Below, piece by piece: positions 7,550 to 13,701 of a DNA stretch of 13,701 bases; position 1 is the first letter of the stretch; every line of letters starts with the position of its first letter. The DNA is from an uncultured Oscillospiraceae bacterium. GTDB taxonomy: Bacteria > Bacillota > Clostridia > Oscillospirales > Oscillospiraceae. The position numbers were made by a program, and so were the translations under genes. Below the pieces are notes generated by a model that ran no database searches, was not told where the DNA came from, and saw nothing but the letters and a program-made list of their open reading frames with translations. The stretch is from contig CAKTIH010000058.1 of NCBI GenBank assembly GCA_934565615.1, positions 1 to 13,701 on the forward strand. The letters run 5' to 3'.

Positions 7550-8683
7550 ATGACAGAAATTTATATAATACGACACGCCCAGGCCGAGGGCAACCTTTAC
7601 CGGATGATGCAGGGCAACTGGGATGGGGACGTCACCCCGCTCGGCCTGCGGCAGATAGACGCGCTCGCCGAACGCTTCCGTCATGTGAAGATAGACGCGC
7701 TGTATTCAAGCGACCTGTACCGCACGCGCCTTACCGCCTCGGCGATAACGCGCTGGCACAGCGTCCCGATGCAGCTCGACGCGCGTCTGCGTGAGATACA
7801 TATGGGGCCATGGGAAACGCAGTTCTTCGGGAACCTTGAGTACCGGTGCCCCGAAAAGCTGCACGACTTTATTTTTGAACCCGATCGCTTCTCTCTTGAC
7901 GGCGCGGAGACCTATGCTCAGGTGGCGCGCCGCGCGTCCGAAGCACTCAGAGAAATCGCCGCGAACAACCCGGACCGCACCGTTGCTGTCGTCAGTCACG
8001 GCGTTGCGATCCGCTGCATGCTCTCCGAAGTCCTCGGCATTCCCATTGGCGATACCGAACACCTGCCGATACCGTCGAACACCGGCGTCGTGCATCTGTT
8101 CTATGACAATGGCATCTTCACCGCCGACTATATAAACGACTTTTCCCACCTGACGCCGGAGCTGTCCGCGCGTCCGGGAAACCAGATCTCCCTGCGCCAT
8201 GAGTACATAGACCCCGCCGAGCACAGGGATTATTACATCTCCTGCTATTCCGATGCGTGGCGCGCCGCTCACGGCAGCCTGCGCGGCTTTGAGCCCGAGA
8301 CCTATTACGCCGCCGCCGTCTCGCACCACGCGGACGATCACAGAGCCGTCTCCGTTATCTACAACAAGGACGAGCCTGTCGGCCTTATCGACATGGACAC
8401 CCGCCGCGGCGCGCACGCGCAGTACGGCTGGATAAGCCTGCTGTATCTGCGCGAGGATTACCGCGGCAGGGGCTACGGCATCCAGCTTCTCGCGCGCCCG
8501 CTGCGGGACTATGCGGACATGCAGCGCAATGCCCTGCGTCTCCTGGTGTCCTCGGACAATGAGCGCGCGCTGAAGTTCTATAAGCGCTGCGGCTTTAAGC
8601 AACGCTCGACGCAGCCGGGGGCCGCGGGGGAGCTTCTGCTGATGGAGAAAAAGCTTGGAGGCACGCGCGATGGGCGTATATGA
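7550..8683 (+). CDS. Histidine phosphatase-GNAT acetyltransferase fusion
   Basis: The 377-residue protein joins two enzymes. Residues 1-200 form a phosphoglycerate mutase-like histidine phosphatase: IIRHAQAEGN gives Arg8 and the phospho-accepting His9, YSSDLYRTRLTA gives Arg58, REIHMGPWE gives Glu82, and SHG gives His150. Residues about 220-375 form a GNAT domain with the acetyl-CoA loop REDYRGRGYGIQLL (301-314) and the late motif NERALKFYKRCGF. Both halves look catalytically complete. GGAGG lies 7 bases before the ATG at 7550. It is first in a four-gene run, and its end overlaps the metallophosphoesterase by 14 bases. Substrates are unknown. A broad phosphatase with a small-molecule or protein acetyltransferase is all the sequence supports. 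Confidence 0.9.
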   Translation: MTEIYIIRHAQAEGNLYRMMQGNWDGDVTPLGLRQIDALAERFRHVKIDALYSSDLYRTRLTASAITRWHSVPMQLDARLREIHMGPWETQFFGNLEYRCPEKLHDFIFEPDRFSLDGAETYAQVARRASEALREIAANNPDRTVAVVSHGVAIRCMLSEVLGIPIGDTEHLPIPSNTGVVHLFYDNGIFTADYINDFSHLTPELSARPGNQISLRHEYIDPAEHRDYYISCYSDAWRAAHGSLRGFEPETYYAAAVSHHADDHRAVSVIYNKDEPVGLIDMDTRRGAHAQYGWISLLYLREDYRGRGYGIQLLARPLRDYADMQRNALRLLVSSDNERALKFYKRCGFKQRSTQPGAAGELLLMEKKLGGTRDGRI

Positions 8684-9773
8684 TCTCCCGGCGCATATTC
8701 TGAGGCCGGAGATAGACCCCGCGCGCCGCGTCCTTGTGGTGTCGGATATCCACGCGAACATCCCGTATTTTGACGGGGTGCTCTCCCGCGCGGGCTTTTG
8801 CGATGACGATGTTCTCATCATCGACGGTGACTTTCTCGAAAAAGGCACGCAGAGCCTTGAGATGCTGCACCGCGTCATGGAGCTGTCGTCAAGAGAAAAT
8901 GTCTATACCGTCATGGGCAACTGCGATGAGTGGTCGGCGATATTCATCGAGACCAAGAGCCGCTGGGCGGACAGCATCATGAAGTACGTAAACTGGCGCA
9001 AAAGCGGCCTGCTGTGGGACATGATCCATGTGCTCGGGGACGATCCGGAGCAGATACAGGATTTTCAGGAGTATAAATTCAAGCTCGGGAAAGCCTTCCC
9101 GGACGAGTTTGCCTTTCTTGATTCTCTCCCGCATGCTATTGAGAGCGGGAACTATATCTTCGCGCATGCCGCCGTCTACCCCGGAAAGCCGCTCGAAGCG
9201 CACACCGAGGGCGAACTTCTGCGCTGCGACAGGTTTATGGATCTCGGCTTCAGCTTTGATAAATGGGTCGTCGTCGGGCATTACCCCGTCGTGCTCTACG
9301 GCGAGGACAAGGTCTGCGCAAACCCGATAATCGACCGGCAGCGCCATATCGCCAGCATCGACGGCGCGTGCGTGCTCAAGGACGACGGGCAGCTCAACTG
9401 CCTCATTATCTCCGGGATAAACGGCGATGATATCTCCTTCACCTCTTATGACCCGTTCCCTGTCCGCACAGTGCTCAGCGACCAAGCGGAGGGCGGACGC
9501 TCGTATTACATCCGCTGGGGCGACAGCCGTGTACAGGTGCTCGAGCGCGGGGCGGAGTTCTCCCGCTGCCGCCATGTCCGCACCGGCTATGAAATGGACC
9601 TCCTCACAAAGTACCTCTTCGAGCCCGGGGAGTTTACCGACTGCAACGACTGCACCGATTACATCCTCCCCCTGCGCGCGGGGGATAAGGTGAGCGTTGT
9701 GGAGGAGACCTCGCGCGGATACTTCGTCAAGCATAACGGCGTGTCCGGCTGGTACTTCGGCGCGCTCGGCTGA
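8670..9773 (+). CDS. Metallophosphoesterase with C-terminal SH3-like domain
   Basis: The calcineurin-like core spans about residues 18-260. It shows SDIHAN (Asp26, His28), GDFLEKG (Asp54) and GNCDEW (Asn84; Cys in place of the common His, a variant also known in YfcE-type enzymes). FAHAAVYP and GHYPVV supply later metal ligands. Residues about 318-367 resemble a bacterial SH3 domain (GDKVSVVEETSRGYFVKHNG, then GWYFGALG). There is no signal peptide or membrane segment, so this domain is probably cytoplasmic here, which is unusual for SH3b modules. The ATG at 8670 is chosen because GGAGG lies 8 bases upstream, inside the preceding gene. The gene overlaps the phosphatase fusion by 14 bases, so the two products are probably made together. 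The substrate is unknown. Confidence 0.88.
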   Translation: MGVYDLPAHILRPEIDPARRVLVVSDIHANIPYFDGVLSRAGFCDDDVLIIDGDFLEKGTQSLEMLHRVMELSSRENVYTVMGNCDEWSAIFIETKSRWADSIMKYVNWRKSGLLWDMIHVLGDDPEQIQDFQEYKFKLGKAFPDEFAFLDSLPHAIESGNYIFAHAAVYPGKPLEAHTEGELLRCDRFMDLGFSFDKWVVVGHYPVVLYGEDKVCANPIIDRQRHIASIDGACVLKDDGQLNCLIISGINGDDISFTSYDPFPVRTVLSDQAEGGRSYYIRWGDSRVQVLERGAEFSRCRHVRTGYEMDLLTKYLFEPGEFTDCNDCTDYILPLRAGDKVSVVEETSRGYFVKHNGVSGWYFGALG

Positions 9774-9784
9774 GAGGTGTGCGT

Positions 9785-10057
9785 ATGGACATGAAAAGCT
9801 ATGTATGTCTTGCCGCCGTGCTCGTGATGAGCGCGGTGCTCTTCTGCCTTATGGGCGTCGATAAACGCCTTGCCGTCACGCACCGGCGGCGCGTGAGCGA
9901 AAAGACGCTGTTCATTTTCGCCGCGCTCTTTGGCGCGCCGGGTGGGCTGCTCGGTATGTACGTGTTTCATCATAAGACAAAGCACTGGTATTTCCGCTGG
10001 GGCTTTGCGCTGCTCACAGCGGCACAGTGTGCTATAATATACTTTATTCTCAGGTGA
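9785..10057 (+). CDS. DUF1294 small membrane protein
   Basis: This 90-residue protein has about three hydrophobic segments (roughly residues 5-23, 42-61 and 72-89) and the DUF1294 signature: GVDKRLA (24-30), RRVSEKTL (35-42) and GGLLGMYVFHHKTKH (53-67). The family's function is unknown. The ATG at 9785 is preferred to a GTG at 9779, since AGAGG sits 7 bases before it. It begins 11 bases after the metallophosphoesterase stop and 9 bases separate it from the next gene, so it belongs to the operon. Confidence 0.88.
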   Translation: MDMKSYVCLAAVLVMSAVLFCLMGVDKRLAVTHRRRVSEKTLFIFAALFGAPGGLLGMYVFHHKTKHWYFRWGFALLTAAQCAIIYFILR

Positions 10058-10066
10058 AAAAAGATC

Positions 10067-10939
10067 ATGGAAACAGAGACAAAAAAAGAAACAGCAGAGT
10101 ATAAGGACGTCGAATCGCAGATCATAGACAGCCCCGAGGGCGAGTTCCGGATCCCTGAGGGCGCGGATATCGACGTCAGTGTTTCGGAGACTCCGGACAA
10201 AAAGCTGAGCATAACCGAGACCGTTACCGTTGATGAGCACGAGTACCTCGAATGTGAAAAGCGCTGGGTGTTCCTGCTGCTCATGATGGTCGGCGGATTT
10301 TTCGGCGGCTTCACATATTCTATCCGCGGCGGAGTGTTCTGCAACGCGCAGACGGCAAACATCGTCCTTCTTGGGCTCTCACTCGGCAGGGGACAGTTTG
10401 CGCATGCAGCATATTATCTCCTCCCGATAAGCGCGTATCTGCTCGGCTCGTTTGTTTCGGAGCATATCGCCCTGCCGATAAAGCGCCTGCGGCTCATCCG
10501 CTGGGACACGCTCTTTATTCTCATCGAGATGCTCACAGTCGTCGTGCTTGCGCTCATCCCGGAGACTGCCCCGTATCAGATCAGTCAGGTGATGATAAAC
10601 TTCATCTGCTCCATGCAGTATAACACCTTCCGTCAGGCGCAGAGCGTACCTATGGCGACGACCTTCTGCACAAACCACGTCCGCCAGGTCGGCGTTGCCA
10701 TAAGCAAGGCCCTCCGGCACAAGGATAAATCGCCCTATATCACACGTATGCTCCTGCACCTCGGGATGCTCGTCATGTTCCTCGCCGGAGTCATATCCTC
10801 GGTGCTGCTCGCGGGCGTATTCCTCGGAAAGGCAATGTTCTTCGCGCTCCTCCCGCTCGGTATCATCGCGGCAGACCTGCTCCATGCCGACCTCACTACC
10901 GAGAAGAACATCCTCGACCGCAAGCCCCACGGACATTGA
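10067..10939 (+). CDS. DUF1275 (YoaK-like) membrane protein with acidic N-terminal extension
   Basis: Residues about 66-275 form a multi-pass membrane domain of the DUF1275 family. It has the typical GGVFCNAQTANIVLLGL (88-104), a CSMQYNTFR stretch (181-189) and the TTFCTNHVRQVG block (198-209). Around six hydrophobic helices are visible. The first 64 residues are hydrophilic and strongly acidic, an addition not usual for the family; no internal ATG occurs before residue 73, so the extension is probably translated. The function of DUF1275 is not established. The ATG at 10067 has only a weak A-rich upstream region, suggesting coupling to the DUF1294 gene. Last gene before a perfect terminator. 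Confidence 0.87.
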   Translation: METETKKETAEYKDVESQIIDSPEGEFRIPEGADIDVSVSETPDKKLSITETVTVDEHEYLECEKRWVFLLLMMVGGFFGGFTYSIRGGVFCNAQTANIVLLGLSLGRGQFAHAAYYLLPISAYLLGSFVSEHIALPIKRLRLIRWDTLFILIEMLTVVVLALIPETAPYQISQVMINFICSMQYNTFRQAQSVPMATTFCTNHVRQVGVAISKALRHKDKSPYITRMLLHLGMLVMFLAGVISSVLLAGVFLGKAMFFALLPLGIIAADLLHADLTTEKNILDRKPHGH

Positions 10940-10946
10940 TATTTAT

Positions 10947-10987
10947 TAAAAGCACCGCCGCGGCCATGCAGCCGCGGCGGTGCTTTT
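10947..10987. terminator. Perfect bidirectional intrinsic terminator
   Basis: A 14-bp perfect GC-rich stem (AGCACCGCCGCGGC / GCCGCGGCGGTGCT) closes a 6-base loop and is flanked by AAAA on the left and TTT on the right. It sits 8 bases after the DUF1275 stop and 18 bases beyond the DUF378 stop, so it serves both convergent transcripts. Confidence 0.93.
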
Positions 10988-11004
10988 GAAGCGGTCTAAT
11001 ATTT

Positions 11005-11217
11005 TCAGATGCCGTCGTCGGTGACGGAGTCGCTGCGGAACAGCAGGGATATGCACCAGAGCGCGGACAGGCCGACCAGCGTGTATATCACGCGGCTGAC
11101 CGTCGCCGTCTGGCCGCCGAACAGCCACGCGACTATGTCAAAGCGGAACAGACCGACGCTGCCCCAGTTGATCCCGCCGACGATTGCCAGCACAAGCGCT
11201 ATACGATCCATTATCAT
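11005..11217 (-). CDS. DUF378 small membrane protein
   Basis: The 70-residue protein has two hydrophobic helices (about residues 5-25 and 42-60). The DUF378 signature spans INWGSVGLFRFDIVAWLFGG (16-35), and the SRVIYTLVGLSALW helix follows. Its function is unknown; the family occurs widely in bacteria as tiny inner-membrane proteins. The ATG at 11217 is chosen because GAGAGGAG precedes it by 8 bases. An ATG two codons later and a TTG upstream are less likely. It appears to be a single-gene transcript. Confidence 0.88.
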   Translation of the reverse strand: MIMDRIALVLAIVGGINWGSVGLFRFDIVAWLFGGQTATVSRVIYTLVGLSALWCISLLFRSDSVTDDGI

Positions 11218-11315
11218 GCAAATGGCTCCTCTCAAATGTTTTCCCCAATATTCTTCCCGGCGGAAATAAAAATATACATTGTATAAAAATAGTGTGCTTT
11301 CGACTTTCTTCGCTC

Positions 11316-11344
11316 TTTACAAAATAAAGAAAGAGTATTATTAT
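11316..11344 (+). promoter_or_regulatory. Good promoter with no downstream gene before a terminator
   Basis: TTTACA (11316-11321; five of six bases match TTGACA), a 17-base spacer, and TATTAT (11339-11344; five of six match TATAAT). The predicted start is near 11351. The next rightward signal is the terminator at 11418-11447, not a gene. Confidence 0.55.
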
Positions 11345-11350
11345 TTAAGC

Positions 11351-11447
11351 ACAGCTTATCCAATTGGCCTTTCATAAGAAGGGCCGCGGCTCATATCTTT
11401 ATCCCACAACCCTGTTTGCGGACTGATTTTTCAGTCCGCACTTTTTT
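11351..11447 (+). ncRNA. Candidate small RNA or leader RNA of about 97 bases
   Basis: The stretch between a near-consensus promoter and a strong terminator has no ATG. It can form a hairpin GGCCTT...AAGGGCC with one bulge (11366-11385), followed by a pyrimidine-rich single strand and the terminator. It matches no riboswitch or housekeeping RNA that I can recognise: I looked for FMN, T-box, SRP and 6S hallmarks. It could be an independent small RNA or an attenuating leader of the flavodoxin gene 87 bases further on. This is inference from signals alone. Confidence 0.4.
11418..11447 (+). terminator. Orphan intrinsic terminator upstream of the flavodoxin gene
   Basis: A 9-bp perfect stem GCGGACTGA / TCAGTCCGC with a TTTT loop is followed by ACTTTTTT. 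The T-run is present only rightward, yet no rightward gene precedes it within the window's divergent gap. Confidence 0.85.
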
Positions 11448-11464
11448 ATAGAAACGGTGTAGAT

Positions 11465-11493
11465 TTTTGGCCCAATATGCGGTAAACTATAAA
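11465..11493 (+). promoter_or_regulatory. Possible promoter for the flavodoxin gene
   Basis: TATAAA (11488-11493) lies 17 bases after a poor -35 (TTTTGG, 11465-11470), downstream of the orphan terminator and about 40 bases before the ATG. If real, the gene is transcribed independently of the candidate small RNA. Confidence 0.35.
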
Positions 11494-11533
11494 CTGGTGT
11501 AATTCTGTCAGACAAGCACGGAAAGGAGCGGGC

Positions 11534-12874
11534 ATGAAGGTCCTTATTATAAACGGTTCGCCGCGCGGCAGGTTCAGCGTCACGCTGCAAAGCTGCCTGT
11601 ATCTTGAACAGACTTTTTCTGAGCATGAGTTTGAATTTCTCAACGCCGGCTCCGGTATCCATGTTTTTGAACGCGACATGAGCGGCGCGACCGAGGCCAT
11701 CGCCTCATGCGACCTGCTTATCTTTGCCTACCCGGTGTATGACTTTCTTGTCCCCTCGCAGCTGCACAGGTTCATTGAGCTGCTGAAAGCCTCAGGGGCG
11801 GATTTCACCGGCACCTTTGCGACGCAGCTGTCTACTTCACTGCATTTTTATGATATGACCGCGCAGCGCTTCATTGAGGATAACTGCAATGATATGGGCA
11901 TGCGCGTGATAAAGGGGCTCTCCGCCGGGACGGAGGATCTTCTGACCGAGCAGGGGAGAGGCGAGCTTGAGGCATTCTTCCGCTATGCCGCTTTCTGCGT
12001 TGAGAATGGGATATCCGAGCCGCCGCGCAGCCCTGTACCCGCAGTGCGCGGGGAATATGAATGCTGCCTTGAGCCGTCGAAGAAGCCCGAGGACTATGAC
12101 ACCGTCATCGTTGGCGACCTGCGCGAGGAGGACGAGAGCCTGCGCGCGATGGTGAAGGATTTCGCAGTAGCCTTTCCGTATAAAACGCGCTTTGTGAACA
12201 TCGCGGACTTCCACTTCAAGGGCGGCTGCCTCGGCTGCCTGAACTGCCGCTATGAGGGCAAATGCGTCTATGACGACGGCTTTGAGACTTTCCTTGAGGA
12301 CATTTTTAGGGCCGACGCGATAGTCTATGCCTTTACTCTGCGCGACCACAGCATGGGCGCGCGCTTCAAGATGTTTGATGACCGCGGCTTTTTCACCGCT
12401 CTGCGCTCTCCTGCCCGCGGGAAGCCCACGGCGTATATAATAAACGGCGAATATGGGACTGAGGAAAACCTCATCGCCGTGCTGGAAGCGCGCGCTGAAA
12501 TGTCGCAGAGCTTCCTTGCGGGCTTCGCGTCGGACACCGCGCAGCTCCGATCCGTCGCCAAAAAGCTCGCCTATGCCCTTGAGCATAAGTATGCCCCGCC
12601 GCAGGATTTCCGCGGCGTCGCCGGGCAGAAGCTTCTGCGTGACTGGCTCTGGCCGGTCCGCGGGATAGCCCGGGCAGATCATGAATATTTCAAGGCTCAC
12701 GGCCTCTATGATTTTCCGCAGCGGCGCCGGCTTTATTCGCTGCGCCTGTTGCTGCTGGGACTTCTGATGCGCAATGAAAAGCTGCGCGCGAAGATAGCGC
12801 CGCGGCTCAACCACCGGCGGCTCGCCCCGTACAGGAAGCTCCTCAAGCAGAAGCGCGGAGGGGAAACACTATGA
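11534..12874 (+). CDS. Tandem flavodoxin-like oxidoreductase with 4Fe-4S-type cysteine motif
   Basis: The 446-residue protein contains two flavodoxin-fold halves of the NADPH-dependent FMN reductase type. The first (about 1-165) begins KVLIINGSPRG (2-12), the FMN phosphate loop, and has FAYPVYDFLVPSQL (64-77). The second (about 188-350) lacks that phosphate loop but has Cys232, Cys235, Cys238 and Cys244 in a C-x2-C-x2-C-x5-C array. This matches the compact 4Fe-4S motif of iron-sulfur flavoproteins. The last 75 residues are arginine/lysine-rich and amphipathic, possibly membrane-associated. AAAGGAGC precedes the ATG at 11534. The stop overlaps the TraX gene by 4 bases (ATGA). Electron transfer is inferred; the substrate is unknown. 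Confidence 0.84.
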   Translation: MKVLIINGSPRGRFSVTLQSCLYLEQTFSEHEFEFLNAGSGIHVFERDMSGATEAIASCDLLIFAYPVYDFLVPSQLHRFIELLKASGADFTGTFATQLSTSLHFYDMTAQRFIEDNCNDMGMRVIKGLSAGTEDLLTEQGRGELEAFFRYAAFCVENGISEPPRSPVPAVRGEYECCLEPSKKPEDYDTVIVGDLREEDESLRAMVKDFAVAFPYKTRFVNIADFHFKGGCLGCLNCRYEGKCVYDDGFETFLEDIFRADAIVYAFTLRDHSMGARFKMFDDRGFFTALRSPARGKPTAYIINGEYGTEENLIAVLEARAEMSQSFLAGFASDTAQLRSVAKKLAYALEHKYAPPQDFRGVAGQKLLRDWLWPVRGIARADHEYFKAHGLYDFPQRRRLYSLRLLLLGLLMRNEKLRAKIAPRLNHRRLAPYRKLLKQKRGGETL

Positions 12875-13701
12875 GCGTGTTCGCGATAAAGCTCCTCGCA
12901 CTCGTGACTATGGTCATTGACCACAGCGCGTATTATCTTTACAGCAGCAGCCTTATCGGCTACGGACTGTATTTTGCCATGCGCACCGTCGGCAGGATCG
13001 CGTTTCCGCTCTATGCCTTCCTGCTTGTAAACGGCTTTGAAAAGACCTCGGACCGCGCGAAATATCTCTCACGGCTCGTGCTGTTTGCCGCTGTTTCGCA
13101 GCTTCCGTATACCGTGGTTTTCAGCCAGGAGAACTACAGACTCTCGGCGATAAGCGGCTTTGCGCTCCTCTGGCCGTGGTATGTTATTGTCCCTGCCGCG
13201 CTCGCCGTGTGCGCCGTCTGGTATTTCTGTGTGCGCCGGGACGCGTCCGTTATCGGGCTTGCCGCGGCCCTCACGCTTGCCGTCGTGCAGCTCTCTGCCG
13301 GGGGCGTGTGCCTGCTCGGGTTTGACACGAACGTGTTTTATACCCTCGCCGTCTCGCTCGCGGGCATGTCCGTGCTGGCGATGCTCGGTAGTCGGCCGGC
13401 CAGTTTTGGCCAAACACTTGCCTGCCTTGCGGCATTCGTTATCTGCGCCCTGTGTATTCTTCCAAATTCGGATTATGGCTGGTACGGTTTCGCACTCATG
13501 ATGCTCCTATATCTGTCGCGCTGCTCGAAATACCTTCAGGCTGCCGTGCTGCTGCTATGGTGCTGTGCCGAATATGTCGTTTATATCCACAGTTGGGCAT
13601 ACTTTGCCGCCGCGGCACTTGCAGTGATCCCGGTACTGCTGTATAATGGCAGACGAGGCAGACCGGTCAAGATGTTCTTCTATATGATATACCCCCTGCA
13701 C
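12871..13701 (+). CDS. TraX-family membrane protein (3' end outside window)
   Basis: The reading frame is open from the ATG at 12871 to the window edge (277 residues so far). It begins MSVFAIKLLALVTMVIDHSA and continues with RTVGRIAFPLYAFLLVNGF, the TraX hallmark, then KYLSRLVLFAAVSQLPY. About eight hydrophobic segments are visible. The last visible residues, FFYMIYPLH, are the conserved C-terminal motif, so only a short tail is missing. TraX N-acetylates F-pilin in E. coli; chromosomal homologues in Bacillota have no established substrate, and no pilin is nearby. GGAGGGG lies 7 bases before the ATG, which overlaps the preceding stop as ATGA, indicating coupled translation with the flavodoxin protein. 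Confidence 0.88.
   Translation, partial: MSVFAIKLLALVTMVIDHSAYYLYSSSLIGYGLYFAMRTVGRIAFPLYAFLLVNGFEKTSDRAKYLSRLVLFAAVSQLPYTVVFSQENYRLSAISGFALLWPWYVIVPAALAVCAVWYFCVRRDASVIGLAAALTLAVVQLSAGGVCLLGFDTNVFYTLAVSLAGMSVLAMLGSRPASFGQTLACLAAFVICALCILPNSDYGWYGFALMMLLYLSRCSKYLQAAVLLLWCCAEYVVYIHSWAYFAAAALAVIPVLLYNGRRGRPVKMFFYMIYPLH

Noticed and set aside
7706..9734. Long - strand open frames opposite the phosphatase fusion and metallophosphoesterase genes
   Set aside because: They are mirror frames of two well-supported enzymes.
11280..11533. FMN or other known riboswitch ahead of the flavodoxin gene
   Set aside because: An FMN aptamer would fit a flavoprotein gene, but I could not find its conserved core, nor T-box or 6S hallmarks. 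Only promoter and terminator signals are supported.
11837..12814. 325-residue - strand open frame opposite the double flavodoxin gene
   Set aside because: It is a shadow of a gene with the NGSPRG loop and the cysteine array. Nothing recognisable is encoded on the reverse strand.

Overview
The window looks like chromosomal DNA from a GC-rich, low-oxygen member of the Clostridia, most plausibly an Oscillospirales-type gut Bacillota. This is inferred from family content (murC, a Bacillota-type CCA enzyme, DUF2156, DUF1294, DUF378, DUF1275, TraX), AGGAGG-like ribosome binding sites, and palindrome-rich intergenic repeats of a kind I associate with gut Clostridia. No rRNA or marker gene is present to fix the taxon. 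I see no phage, integrase, transposase, CRISPR or tRNA.

Layout, left to right. Positions 1-184 hold a hairpin and a promoter with a large palindrome. A radical SAM protein of the SPL family follows (+, 185-1057). Positions 1058-1303 hold an intrinsic terminator facing murC and a MITE-like inverted-repeat element. murC (-, 1304-2680) diverges from a tight four-gene run: CCA tRNA nucleotidyltransferase, family-4 uracil-DNA glycosylase, a DUF2156 protein and a GNAT acetyltransferase (+, 2845-6329). A 417-base convergent gap (6330-6746) contains a terminator and a row of strong hairpins. A PurN-like gene (-, 6747-7373) has lost the family's catalytic residues. It diverges from a second operon (+, 7550-10939): a histidine phosphatase-GNAT fusion, a metallophosphoesterase with a C-terminal SH3-like domain, a DUF1294 membrane protein and a DUF1275 membrane protein. 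That operon ends at a perfect bidirectional terminator shared with a convergent DUF378 gene (-, 11005-11217). A 316-base divergent gap follows, containing a good promoter and an orphan terminator that together suggest a small RNA. The window ends with a double-flavodoxin protein (+, 11534-12874) overlapping a TraX-family membrane protein that runs off the right edge.

murC (peptidoglycan precursor), cca (tRNA maturation) and udg (DNA repair) are housekeeping. The less described material is the fusion phosphatase operon, the catalytically degenerate PurN paralogue, the double flavodoxin/TraX pair, and the intergenic structures. I do not see one clear, self-contained novel defence or metabolic system. 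The strongest leads are the PurN-like pseudoenzyme, the phosphatase-acetyltransferase/phosphoesterase module and the candidate small RNA.
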